From: a virus
IMG/VR virus record: IMGVR_UViG_3300027893_000003
Location: 62,001 to 126,000 of that record
DNA: 64,000 nucleotides
Direction: 5' to 3' (one strand)
The number at the start of each line of letters is the position of its first letter. Positions within the stretch are counted from its first letter, which is position 1. The notes under the pieces are model-generated. The model was not told where the DNA came from. It did no database searches and saw only the letters and a list, made by a program, of their open reading frames with translations. The translations under genes were made by a program, and so were the position numbers. Below, piece by piece: positions 22,625 through 33,400 of this stretch.

Positions 22625-22636
22625 TTTGTTCCAACT
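22625..22636 (-). repeat. TTGGAACAAA intergenic motif
   Basis: Minus strand reads AGTTGGAACAAACTGATAAA between the TAG of gene 22639-27333 and the RBS of gene 18385-22599. Near-identical elements lie at 27357-27368 and 30466-30477, and a plus-strand version (TTGGAACAAAAAACTGATA) at 2026-2044 precedes gene 2056. Confidence 0.6.
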
Positions 22637-22638
22637 GT

Positions 22639-25600
22639 CTAAACATAATATAAGTCAGCTTGTGCAGCAGAAACTGATCCCAAATGATTTCCGGGTGCTG
22701 CATGACCATTAGTTAGTGTAACTCTAAAATCTGAAAGTTGTGCCGGAGTCAAACTTAAACTAGACCATGTGTTACTATACTCTGCATAATTACCGGTGCT
22801 ATCAGTCTCGATATCCCAATTAGAACCTATTTGTATAGCTCCATCCCATATTCTACATCTGACTTTAAAAGTCGTTGGAGCATTGTCAGTTCTAATTCTT
22901 AATTTTACTTTAATAGCAACAATAGTTGTACCCAAAGTTGGGTTTTCAAATTCCCAACCTTCACCTGCATCATAATAAGTTGGATAAACCCTACTATTAT
23001 CTTGTGTCGGAGAACCATAATCATTTACCATTGTATAATGACCAGGACCAGGATCTGCCGACCAATCATAATCTATATATTCTCCATTAGGATCAATCGT
23101 TTCGATTGATGGAGGAGCAGTTGTTGTAGTAAACCAAGTTATAGAAGTAGTAGTAGTTGAAGTAGTAGTAGTTGTTGTCGTGGTAATAGTAGTAGTTGTC
23201 GACGTTGTGGTAGTTGTCGTAGTAAACCAAGTTACCGAAGTCGTAGTAGTAGAAGTTGTAGTAGTTGTTGAAGTAGTACTAGTCCACCACTCTTCAACTA
23301 AACTATGGCATGGCATTCTTTCAGTATGCTCAATACCAACTGGAAAACTGTAATTTATACCACATGGAGGAATGTGTTCTCTCTCACGAGTTTCATACCA
23401 TTGAGTATGATTATAATCTAGATCTAAACAAATATCACCAGGACCATATGAATGCCATGTATCTCCAAAATCATTACTCCAGAAACCTGCGTGATAATCG
23501 CCAGGTCCGCCATGATATCTATAAACTAAGCAACCAGGATATTTCTCCGGATCCCATACTTGCCTATGTAAGAATTGAGCAAAAGAACCATCAATAGTTG
23601 CTAAACCAATATTTACTGTACCGATTAATTGAGGACTTGACCAACTAGAACTTGTAAATCTCGTGTGATAAATCTGAGATCCTGGTATTGGGTTAGTGCC
23701 TGAACCTTGATAAGCAAAGAACCCATGTACATAACCTCTAGTATCAACCACAAATCTCCACGAAGTTGGATAATCAGAAGGGTCATACCATGGCGTTTGA
23801 GGTATAATATCTGCATTAGCTGACCATGTGGTTATGTCATTTGTATAAGAATATTCTTTACGACCGGTAATTCCACTATTTAGAGATATAGCAACTAGTT
23901 GAGTATTGCTCCGAACAATTATATTATCTCCATTAGCACCATTAGCAAAATCTTTAACTAACGTCCAGTTGGTTATTCTACCATGAGGATATGTAAATGG
24001 ATCAGCGGTATCTAATGGCGCATGATAAATTCTATTAGTTGAAGTTTTGTAAACTAACCAATTATTAAGAGTGGGAGAAACCCAAATATCAGATTTATCC
24101 GCTGAACCTCCAGGTAATACAGTAACTGGTATAATCGTTCCAGCAAAATAACACTCACCAATCATAAAAATTTGAAAGAGATAGTAATTATTAAGCGTAT
24201 CTCTAACAAAGAACTCTCCCCTTGCTTTATTATAAGATAGGTGAAAACTATAAGTATCAGTAATAGTAATACCAAGATCTAGAGAGGACCACCTAATAAT
24301 CTTAGCATCAGTACCGTCCATCAGCCAAGTCTGGCCTAAGTCTGTGTAATCCCTCATTATTCCTGGATTTTCATTACCAGAAGAGTCATAACCAACCCAG
24401 TAAGTGTGTCCCCAATTACTATTGTACAGCCTATGTGTGACACCAAAATTACTATCATATGGCGGCATCTCAGTTTGACCACATGGACAATCTCCTATAA
24501 ATTCAAAATAAGTAGTCGTGGTTATAACCGTACCTGTTGTGGATGTAGATGTAGTAGTCGTTGTTGTCGTTGTTGTTGTTGCAGGCAGAGGATATGAAGC
24601 ATAGTGACCAACCCAACCTTTAGAACCATTATAGAATAATAGATCAATAGTACTAAAGAGAGTCCAATCGCCTTCCACTATAGGTTCAGTTAGTGAATAA
24701 AAATAAGAGAAATGGGGAGTCCCAAGAATATACTTACGGCGTATCCTCACCCAAAATTCAGATGCTACAATTGGGATCTCTTCATCGTTAATAGTACCTA
24801 CGTTTGAATATAGAGCAAACGCATATAAATTACCGCCGTAAATTCTACCTCCAACTTTCGCATAGACATCTTCCTGATCCCAAACTCTGAACATGAGACC
24901 AAACTCTTGAAATTGACCCGTAAATGAAGGAACTATAATTTTAGTCCAAACATCAAATTCTGTTCCTGCTGGTTCACATTGAGCAATATAAGTTGGAGTA
25001 CATGGATCTATTGCATTACAACCATCTGCACCTGAATGGACATGAAGTGTCCCGCCAGATTCAGAGAATGTTCCTCCTCTTTCATCTTGGAGTGCCCACC
25101 TGGGATCTATTACAGTATCATTAAATTCGTCTTGCTCTAAACCTAGACACGGTGCAGTTGTAGTAGTTGTCGTACTAGTGGTAGTTGTTATTGTGCTTGT
25201 AGTAGTAGTTGACGTAGTGGTAGTAATAGTAGTAGTTGTTATACCATAAGTAAGTTCTCCAAAATGTATAAATCTACTAGTTAAACCGTCTAAATATGCA
25301 TATGCTGGGCATCTAGTATCCCACCCATAGTGGTTGAGACTTGACACTTGATCTACTGCTGTTAAGGGGTAAGGAAGAGAAGGTGGTACTAATTCTCCAC
25401 CCCAGCATTGACCGCAGAACCAACCTTCATTCCAAGTAAACCCTCCAGTTGTACTTACTCTCCCTACATAGTTGGTATAATATGGTGGATTGAAGGGATC
25501 ATCGGGACATCCAGAAGGGGCGCTTACGATAGTGACAAAACCTACAACATTACCTGGAGGAGCTAAACGCTGGTTATAGAAAGAGAAGACATTTCCTGGA

Positions 25601-27333
25601 GTATCATCATAAACTCTAACCGCCGTGCTCCATCCTGATACAAATGACCACCGAGAATAGTATATACCTTCAGGAGGAGTAAACTTGCTGAAAAAGACGT
25701 GAACATTGCCAGTTGGATCTACAGAGGCGCTTACTCTATTTGGCCACCCACCAGGATCAGTAAAGTCCATTCCAGCAGTCTCTGTAATATGTTGAACTCC
25801 AGTAAGGCCGTCAATACCCCACACGGGTGGACCTCCTGGTGGATCGCTCACAATATGGGCTATTGCGCTATATACTCCATTAGTCGTTCTTGCAAACGAC
25901 ATTGCTCTATCGTAATCAAGTCTAATTAACTCAGTTTGACCAGAATATGGCGCTGCTATTGTCCCCCTACTAGCGTACCAGTAAGCGCCAAATATATCAT
26001 TATGCTCTCCCAGTGAGAAGGCCGGCCCAGGTATTAACCCCATCGTTATAAATTGAACTCCAGCAGGAGCAGCAATTTGAACAATAGATGAACTTCTTGT
26101 GCCTGCTGCTGTACCGGCCGCCATAAAAGTAGCTGCACCAGTTGCTTTGCTTATGGCCATCCAGCCAAAATTAATTCCATCTGTTGCATTTGAAATATAG
26201 AAATAAGCATTAGCTGGACTAAGATCAACCATGGCCCAACCAGTAGCAGTTTCAGGACCAGTTAAATGAAAATCAGTCCATGTTCTACCTTGATCATCAG
26301 AGTATGCATAGTGTGGAGGATTACCTACCCAATGTCTGTCAAAACCTGGTTCATAGAAGTGCCAAGGTTTAGGGGCCGAAGTATTTCCAAATCCTGGTGG
26401 AGTAGAAGCTAAGCAACCACAACCATCGTCATATGGATACGATTGATGATAAGTAGTTGTGGTCGTCGTTGAGCTAGTACTTGTAGTTGAGGTAGTTGTT
26501 GTTGTTGGCCAAACACCAGTCCGGATGTCAATTAAATACGTACCAGTATCATCGTTGTCATAGTCCCAGACCTTTACATAATAGCGCCCTATGCCCAAGT
26601 ATCTATCAATCTTGGACATAGTCCCCACGCCACCGTCATCATTTTCTTCTATAAAAAGGTCTGGGTCATCTGGCCCATTTAAACTTATTACTGTATCACT
26701 AATTCCGCCATCAAAATGCGTCTCAATTATATATCTGTTAGCTGACGTAGCATCAAAGTACCAACAATCAAGTTCTCCTAGAAACTCTATATTACCCTGA
26801 GCTGCAGTTCCATCAACTATCAACTCAGGGGGAAACAAACAAGGATCTACTGTTGTAGTTGTAGTTGTAGCTCCCTCGAAAAATTCTATATTTGTTATTT
26901 CAAAACCAGTAGATGACTGAATCTCGTCTAGGTGGTATATATCATTTCCTGCCCAACTAATAGTACCTTCATACGTTCCTGGTACAGTAATCGAAGGGGT
27001 TGTACCAATAGGAGTAAAACCAGTATCTGTAAGAGAGAACTGTACTGGAGTATCTGTAATATTAGTAACTGTTACTCTAAATTTCTCAGGTCTATAACCT
27101 ATTTGCCATACTGCACTAACATTGGTTCTAATACCCATGTTGACAGTATTTGGTACCCAAGAAGAACCAGTCCAACTACACTGAAAATAACACTGCCATC
27201 CACTTGCATCATTAAGAAAATGTGATACCCAGGAACCCTGCATTTGAGCGATAGGACCGTTGTAGTCGTAAGACACTTCTTCCAAGATCTTACTTGATTC
27301 AATGTCTATGACTACCTTTTTGTAAATCTTCAT
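22639..27333 (-). CDS. Giant modular Thr-rich virion protein, 1564 aa
   Basis: The first 32 residues are a near copy of the preceding paralogue (VVIDIESSKILEEVSYDY, GPIAQMQ). Modules in order: a beta domain with IGYRPEKFRVTVTN that ends EITNIEFFEGATTTTTT (residues about 35-160); a pre-peptidase C-terminal-like domain (about 165-275, GRYYVKVWDYDNDDTGTYLI); a propeller with SDDQGRTW; a concanavalin-like module (DEFNDTVIDPRW, then CNAIDPCTPTYIAQC); a second propeller (SNDFGDTWHSYG); Thr tracts near 24510-24590 and 23110-23290; and a C-terminal beta domain. Asp-box propellers and concanavalin folds typically bind sugars, so receptor binding is likely. Thr tracts use all four Thr codons mixed. Confidence 0.8.
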   Translation of the reverse strand: MKIYKKVVIDIESSKILEEVSYDYNGPIAQMQGSWVSHFLNDASGWQCYFQCSWTGSSWVPNTVNMGIRTNVSAVWQIGYRPEKFRVTVTNITDTPVQFSLTDTGFTPIGTTPSITVPGTYEGTISWAGNDIYHLDEIQSSTGFEITNIEFFEGATTTTTTVDPCLFPPELIVDGTAAQGNIEFLGELDCWYFDATSANRYIIETHFDGGISDTVISLNGPDDPDLFIEENDDGGVGTMSKIDRYLGIGRYYVKVWDYDNDDTGTYLIDIRTGVWPTTTTTSTTSTSSTTTTTTYHQSYPYDDGCGCLASTPPGFGNTSAPKPWHFYEPGFDRHWVGNPPHYAYSDDQGRTWTDFHLTGPETATGWAMVDLSPANAYFYISNATDGINFGWMAISKATGAATFMAAGTAAGTRSSSIVQIAAPAGVQFITMGLIPGPAFSLGEHNDIFGAYWYASRGTIAAPYSGQTELIRLDYDRAMSFARTTNGVYSAIAHIVSDPPGGPPVWGIDGLTGVQHITETAGMDFTDPGGWPNRVSASVDPTGNVHVFFSKFTPPEGIYYSRWSFVSGWSTAVRVYDDTPGNVFSFYNQRLAPPGNVVGFVTIVSAPSGCPDDPFNPPYYTNYVGRVSTTGGFTWNEGWFCGQCWGGELVPPSLPYPLTAVDQVSSLNHYGWDTRCPAYAYLDGLTSRFIHFGELTYGITTTTITTTTSTTTTSTITTTTSTTTTTTAPCLGLEQDEFNDTVIDPRWALQDERGGTFSESGGTLHVHSGADGCNAIDPCTPTYIAQCEPAGTEFDVWTKIIVPSFTGQFQEFGLMFRVWDQEDVYAKVGGRIYGGNLYAFALYSNVGTINDEEIPIVASEFWVRIRRKYILGTPHFSYFYSLTEPIVEGDWTLFSTIDLLFYNGSKGWVGHYASYPLPATTTTTTTTTTSTSTTGTVITTTTYFEFIGDCPCGQTEMPPYDSNFGVTHRLYNSNWGHTYWVGYDSSGNENPGIMRDYTDLGQTWLMDGTDAKIIRWSSLDLGITITDTYSFHLSYNKARGEFFVRDTLNNYYLFQIFMIGECYFAGTIIPVTVLPGGSADKSDIWVSPTLNNWLVYKTSTNRIYHAPLDTADPFTYPHGRITNWTLVKDFANGANGDNIIVRSNTQLVAISLNSGITGRKEYSYTNDITTWSANADIIPQTPWYDPSDYPTSWRFVVDTRGYVHGFFAYQGSGTNPIPGSQIYHTRFTSSSWSSPQLIGTVNIGLATIDGSFAQFLHRQVWDPEKYPGCLVYRYHGGPGDYHAGFWSNDFGDTWHSYGPGDICLDLDYNHTQWYETREREHIPPCGINYSFPVGIEHTERMPCHSLVEEWWTSTTSTTTTTSTTTTSVTWFTTTTTTTSTTTTITTTTTTTTSTTTTSITWFTTTTAPPSIETIDPNGEYIDYDWSADPGPGHYTMVNDYGSPTQDNSRVYPTYYDAGEGWEFENPTLGTTIVAIKVKLRIRTDNAPTTFKVRCRIWDGAIQIGSNWDIETDSTGNYAEYSNTWSSLSLTPAQLSDFRVTLTNGHAAPGNHLGSVSAAQADLYYV

Positions 27334-27356
27334 CTAGATCCTATCTCCTTTATTGA

Positions 27357-27368
27357 TTTGTTCCAACT
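27357..27368 (-). repeat. TTGGAACAAA intergenic motif
   Basis: Minus strand reads TAG-TTGGAACAAATCAATAAAGGAG: the stop codon of gene 27367-30441 is contiguous with the motif, which runs into the RBS of the next gene. Confidence 0.6.
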
Positions 27369-30300
27369 ACAGTATTGCTCCTTGGTATAGAATTAGATTA
27401 TTAACATTAGAATTAATTATTCCTGCATTGCCTTGCAAGAACTCAATCTCAACCCTTGAGACATTAATATAAGTCTCTAAAAAAGTTAACCCTGCTGGAT
27501 TTCCATCCCACTCCCAACCAGATCCAATTTCGTAGTATGCCTTCCACACAGCACCAACTCTTGTTATCCTAAATTTCCCCGAAGACGGTGCAACTTGAAT
27601 AGAATCTATATTACCATCTGGCCAACTATGTGCTCTAAATACTGGACTAGGATCTCCAGCTCCCCAGTACACTCCAATGACTACTCTTGGAGTTGTAGGT
27701 TCTGCCGGAACCTTATAAAGTAATAATCTAGCAGCAAAACTATCTCCACTTACAGCTGGCATAAATGTATCCCAATCATATTCAAGTGTTATATCAATAT
27801 CTCCACTAATAAGGAAAGTTCCTTCAACCCAAGAATGCTCTGCAAAAATTGAAGAAGAATCAAAATTTAATTTATTACTCTGAATTGACATAACTCCACC
27901 CGAGTCATGCTCTACCCAGTATGCCGGATTCGGTGGATCCCCATCACTACCATTAAACGACTCATACCAAACTGTACTAGTAGTAGTCATTATACTAGTA
28001 GATGTTGTCGTACCAGTTGTGGTAGTTGTGCTTGTCGTAGTTGGGGTAGGAGGTATAGTAGTCGATAGAGTAGTAGTTGTCACAGTAATTGTCGTCGTGG
28101 TCGGACCCACTTCAGTCCAACCTTTCGCTGCACAGCCAACTTGTAACCAGTTGGTTGGAGTAATTGGAGAAGTTGGAGCAGCTATTGGATTCCAATTAAT
28201 TCCATTCAAAGAATAACTTGCTGTGAAACCATCTTTATACCACCTTAATCCCAACCAGAATGTACTAAGAGAACCAGCCGCTACTACCGTTTCACTGCTA
28301 GAACCACTTCCTTGAACATCAACACGTTTGAAGTAAAAATTCCCACCCTGTTTTGTATAAATAACTCTACAAGTTGGTTCCCCTTCAGTAGGCAATTCTC
28401 TTGCAATAATACCCATTTCTGAACCATCAACAATAAGGCCAGGAATAACGTTGATTTTCACAGTAAGGTTGAAGAATCCTTTTACATCTTGCCATGCCCA
28501 AGTTCCATTAAATTCATTATAGGGACCATAAAATTCTTCTGGACTTGTCTGAACTTTTAATACCTGATCATCTTCCCAGATACATCCTTCGGCCCAATAA
28601 GAAGTTGGTCTGAAATAAGTACCATGTCTCTTAAACCAACGATCATCAAGAATATTATCATTAAAGTCATCAGACTCAATTAAATGAGGTAAATATGCTC
28701 CCGACTTTAACCAACTTGGGCCATCTGGCCATAAAGTCCAGAATTGGTATCTAGCTTCAAATTTCTGGCCACCAGTACGATGATAGGCCCCGAAATGAAC
28801 TGTGACTAAACCAGAATAAGTTTGAGGACTTGCGACTGTAATTTCATACCATTTAATCCTGTCATATGAAAAGTAGGTATTAAAATCTGAATCAGTTCTT
28901 GAAACCCTTAACCATACTTCAGTTGGTTTATAGACAGTTCCAAAACTTTCAGAGAATACACAACCATCGCTGTCAAGTCGTCTTGCCTTCTGCTGAGTAT
29001 CTGACGTTAAGACAATAGTGACGGTTCTTAGATTCTCAATATTAACTGCAAGTCCAATATAATCTCTATCTACTCCATCATTTCTCATGGGTCTAGATAA
29101 TTCAAATCTCATATCAACTGAGAAATCACCAGGATAATAACCTAAGAATCCATGAGGTTTAAAAGTACCACAGTGATCTAATTTAGTATTATGATTAGAC
29201 TGGAATACAAATTCTTGTGGCCAATCGACATGAAAATAATTCTCAGTCCATCTTGGATCATATCTCTCAGGCTCTGGACAAACTCCAGGTGGCCAAGTAA
29301 CTGTAGTTGTAGTTGTAGTGCTCGCCTCTGTCCACTCTTCAAAGAAATCAAACTGTGCATAAAATTGCTCAGGTAGAGTTGATGTAGTTGTCGTAGTTAT
29401 TGAAGTCGTGGTAGTAGTAGTAGATGGCAGTTCAGATAAGAAGTAATCAAATCTAATATCATATTGTGCAGCGCCAAAACTTGAAGCATATTGAGCATTA
29501 AGACCAACTTGTGACCAACCATTTATATAAGGTGGGTCAAAAACAGATATCTCTGACCAAGTAGGAGAACCTTCTAATCTCCAATAAAATTTTATTAAAC
29601 CACTAGGATCTCGAGTAAGTCTAAGATATATTGGATCACCGGGCGTGCCAGTCCAAGTAACTGACGGACTAGAAGTGCCAACCTGACTTATTATACTTGC
29701 TCTTACTCTGTATTCGCCTGGTTTAGCTATATAGTAAAATTCTACTGAAGCATGGTAATAACTTGTGGCGCCCGGGTAATAATTTGAAACAGTTATCCCA
29801 AATTCCTGATAATTAGCAAGAGGTGATTCAGGCCATAGAACCTTTGTGTTAATATCAAAAGCACAAGTACAATCTTGGTAAACCCAAGTAGGAGCTGGTG
29901 GAATTGGATCATCGTCTTTATTCCAATCTCCAGCAGTTATTTTTAAATAAGTATTTTCCTCAACGTAACTTCCTACAGCAGATACATCTTGCCAAGTCCA
30001 AAATGGCTCTAAAGAACTATTATTAAAATCGTCAGATTGTGGTTCATCTATACCGCAAGGAGGCATAGTCGTAGTAGTAGTGGTTATAACAGGATCAAAG
30101 AATTCAATCTTCGTTATCTGTGCTGGAGGATCTTTAAGTGCATACCACAATAATGCGAATAAATCATTTGTTGACCAAGAAATTGCTACTGAAGTTCCGC
30201 TAGTATACGAACCATTATACCAAATTGTATTTGGTGAGGCGTCCTCACCTCTGAATTGATTAACTGCACCTCCACTAAAAGTCATTCTAATAAGAGTCGG

Positions 30301-30441
30301 ACGGAACCCCTCTGCCCAATTGCCCTTGTCCTGCAATTCTACAGTATCCGTACCAGGTACATCCCACCAACCACCTGCATTCCAGGCGGCCCCACGAGCG
30401 GCTACCCAATACTCATCAGAGGTTCTGTCTACCCATGACAT
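27367..30441 (-). CDS. Giant modular Thr-rich virion protein, 1024 aa
   Basis: Starts MSWVDRTSDEYWVAARG and lacks the ESGK-type N-terminus. Modules: the beta domain also found in two other giants (GFRPTLIRMTF ... ITKIEFFDPVITTTTTT, residues about 25-125); a concanavalin-like module starting SDDFNNSSLEPFWTWQD; a Thr tract; the short peptide QFDFFEEWTEASTTTT; a concanavalin-like domain (about 385-580); another starting SDDFNDNILDDRWFKRHG; a Thr tract at 27970-28110; and a C-terminal one starting FNGSDGDPPNPAYW. No enzyme motif seen. Likely a fibre or surface decoration built from glycan-binding modules. Confidence 0.8.
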   Translation of the reverse strand: MSWVDRTSDEYWVAARGAAWNAGGWWDVPGTDTVELQDKGNWAEGFRPTLIRMTFSGGAVNQFRGEDASPNTIWYNGSYTSGTSVAISWSTNDLFALLWYALKDPPAQITKIEFFDPVITTTTTTMPPCGIDEPQSDDFNNSSLEPFWTWQDVSAVGSYVEENTYLKITAGDWNKDDDPIPPAPTWVYQDCTCAFDINTKVLWPESPLANYQEFGITVSNYYPGATSYYHASVEFYYIAKPGEYRVRASIISQVGTSSPSVTWTGTPGDPIYLRLTRDPSGLIKFYWRLEGSPTWSEISVFDPPYINGWSQVGLNAQYASSFGAAQYDIRFDYFLSELPSTTTTTTSITTTTTSTLPEQFYAQFDFFEEWTEASTTTTTTVTWPPGVCPEPERYDPRWTENYFHVDWPQEFVFQSNHNTKLDHCGTFKPHGFLGYYPGDFSVDMRFELSRPMRNDGVDRDYIGLAVNIENLRTVTIVLTSDTQQKARRLDSDGCVFSESFGTVYKPTEVWLRVSRTDSDFNTYFSYDRIKWYEITVASPQTYSGLVTVHFGAYHRTGGQKFEARYQFWTLWPDGPSWLKSGAYLPHLIESDDFNDNILDDRWFKRHGTYFRPTSYWAEGCIWEDDQVLKVQTSPEEFYGPYNEFNGTWAWQDVKGFFNLTVKINVIPGLIVDGSEMGIIARELPTEGEPTCRVIYTKQGGNFYFKRVDVQGSGSSSETVVAAGSLSTFWLGLRWYKDGFTASYSLNGINWNPIAAPTSPITPTNWLQVGCAAKGWTEVGPTTTTITVTTTTLSTTIPPTPTTTSTTTTTGTTTSTSIMTTTSTVWYESFNGSDGDPPNPAYWVEHDSGGVMSIQSNKLNFDSSSIFAEHSWVEGTFLISGDIDITLEYDWDTFMPAVSGDSFAARLLLYKVPAEPTTPRVVIGVYWGAGDPSPVFRAHSWPDGNIDSIQVAPSSGKFRITRVGAVWKAYYEIGSGWEWDGNPAGLTFLETYINVSRVEIEFLQGNAGIINSNVNNLILYQGAIL

Positions 30442-30465
30442 TTATGAATAATTCTCCTTTGTTAG

Positions 30466-30477
30466 TTTGTTCCAACT
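30466..30477 (-). repeat. TTGGAACAAA intergenic motif
   Basis: Minus strand reads TAG-TTGGAACAAACTAACAAAGGAG: again the stop codon of the upstream gene (30476) is contiguous with the motif and the RBS follows. Confidence 0.6.
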
Positions 30478-33400
30478 AGCTATGCGACACTATAATTGTT
30501 CCCCCATAATTACAAGCTCCGGGATCACTCCACCATCCGGTTAATGGAGGACAATTCTCACCTTCTTCACGTAATGTTACAAATTGAGTAGCGAGACCAC
30601 AAGTTCCAGATCCAGAGGTGCCAATACTAAATAACCATAGATAACAATTAATTCCACAATAACCAATAGTTATAGACGCAGTTATTGTGATTGGATTCCC
30701 CATAATTTCGGTTTCTATTGTTTGCCTCCACTCACAAAGACTCGGACGACGATCCAAAACATAGGTACCATTAAATACGCTACAATCATAAGATCCACAA
30801 GTTCCAGTTAAACCAGATACCGTTACATAATATCTGTAAGCACATCTATCTTCACACTGATTCCCGCTAGGTGGATCAGGTGTATAAACTAATATTCCAC
30901 GTGCAAAAATACATAAGGCATCTGAAGAAGAGTCTTGTATCCAACCACCACCTCCCTCGTCATAATACCACATTAGACCTGGTGGATAGTGCTCTGCAGA
31001 TGCGTATAGGGTTACTGTCTGTCCGTATGCAATATTTCCTCCAGCATCAGTAGCAGTAACAACAAGGTGATAATCATACCCTTGACTAATGACAATAGGT
31101 CGAGGAACAGTAAGATAAAAAGTATAGGGTTCTAAACCTCCTGAAATTGGCTGTACTCCTGTCTGACCCACATAGATTCCACTGGCTGGATTTCCTCCAG
31201 TATCTCGATAAATTATAACTTTAGCATAACCGCTCGTGCTAACCATATCACCAATTTCAATTGCGTCAAATTTCCAAGTGCCTGGATCAACATAGACACT
31301 TTGTGAGACTTGTAAACCAGTATGATAACCAGGAGTTCCAGTACAGTCAGGTTGCCATAAACCAAAATCCGTAATCGTTGTGGTAGTACTTGCATATGTA
31401 ACTGTGGTTGTACTTGGTGTGAGTGGTATTGTCGTACTAACTGTTGTAAGTGTACTAGTTGTTGTAGTTGTAGTTGTTGTAGTTGTCGTTGTAGTTGTGT
31501 GAAATGGGTTCGTAGCAAACAGACCAACTCTCTGCCTATCACTATCGGTAAATACCCCACTAACCAAACTAAGTATTGTCCAATCAGATATAGAATAAGG
31601 TTGACTCAAAGCATAGTAAAATCTAAAGAGCCCTCCCGAATCTCTAGATATTCTTAACCAAACTTGTGGGATACCAAGAGGAAGAGGAATTATCTGGTCA
31701 ATTAAAGTTCCAGTTTCAGAATACAAACCATAAACATATAAAGACCCACCTTCTCGTCTTACTCCAATTTTAGTATAGATATCAAGACTAGCAAGATTTC
31801 TAGACATCACACCATACTCTTGACCATCATAAGTAAGGGTTGGAGTGAGAACTTTAACCCAATAGTCATACGGTCTATTTGGGTCAATACACTGAGCAAT
31901 GTAAGTTGGAGTACATGGATCTATTGCATCACATCCATCTGGGCCAGAGAGTATATTCATATACCCACCGGATTCAACAAAATCTCCACCTTGTTTGTCC
32001 CTAAGAGTCCACCAAGAACCTATTGCTCCATCATTAAAATCATCCTCAGTTAGATCAGGTGGACAAATTGTAGTTGTAGTTATTGGCGGTATAGTAATAG
32101 TTGTAGTTGTAGTCGTGGTTATTGTACGAATATCAGCAGTTAAAACCTGGCCATCGTAACCCACAAGTACGTGACGACTTATACCATCAAATGCAATGGC
32201 AGTTAATCCGCTTTCTCCACTATCTTGGTCATATTCATATGTAAATGGTTGATAACCATCTAAGGTTGTTATAATCTTTTGACGATCTGAAGAACTGGTA
32301 TCATGTGCTGCAATTACAAATTGACATCCATTCCATACCACACCATAACAAGCATCTTCATAATCTAGACGTGGAGCACCCTCTGCTTGAGAAGTCCTAG
32401 TCCAATTTACACCATCATCTGATATCCAAGCACGACCTGGTGAACCGACAGCAAAGAATCTGCTACCGTTAAAAGCAAGTCCATAAACGGCATTATCAGC
32501 AAGCCACTCATCAGCAGCGCTCCAATTAAGTCCATCATATGAATATGTAAATCTTGGCACAGTAACTCCGGAGCCACCACAACCAACAAATATTCCATCA
32601 CCATAAACTAAATCAGTGAAGTTAAACATATCTGGACACCCATTAGGAAGGGCAGTCCACGTAAGTCCTCCGTCAGTAGAATAAGAAGAGCGTTCTTCAA
32701 TAGTATGAGACCATGCAGCAGCAACAATTAATCCGCCTTCATTACAAGCAAATCCTCGGACAATTCTACCTGAACCATTTGCAGGGTTTACTCTATATGA
32801 CCAATTAGTACCATTTTGAGAAGTATAAATTACATTTCGTCCGCCAATAAACCAAGTACAATTCAGATACCTTACAACAAATAGATCTTCAGATGTAAAA
32901 GTAGATAACTGAATCCAAGTTTCTCCGTCGTCAGTAGAGGTAATTACCTTCCCACCATCACCAACTGCAACATATCTGCCATTACCATAAGCAACAGAGT
33001 GTAAATCATGTATTGTACCTGGTTTATACCTATCAATTACATCGTATTCATAACTTGATAACCAAGTACACGGGACTAAATCAGGATCATAATAAACATC
33101 CACCTTAGCAAGTGGTGGTTCTGAAAAAGTTGAATAAGTTTTAAGGTTCTCGAAAACTGGCGGCACATCTAAATAATCGTGATGATACTCACGGAGGCAA
33201 AGATACGCATATCCACCGATTTGGCTCTCTAAATATGCTCTTCCAGCAGAATTTAAATAAACATAATTATATTTCTGATCTGGATCAAAAAGCATATGAC
33301 CAAATTCAGGTCCAGTAAACCCACCAAAATCGTCAAGATCAAATGTTGTTGGGCCTTGCTGAACTACCCAGCGTGCAGGGGTAGTTACAGGAATATCTGT

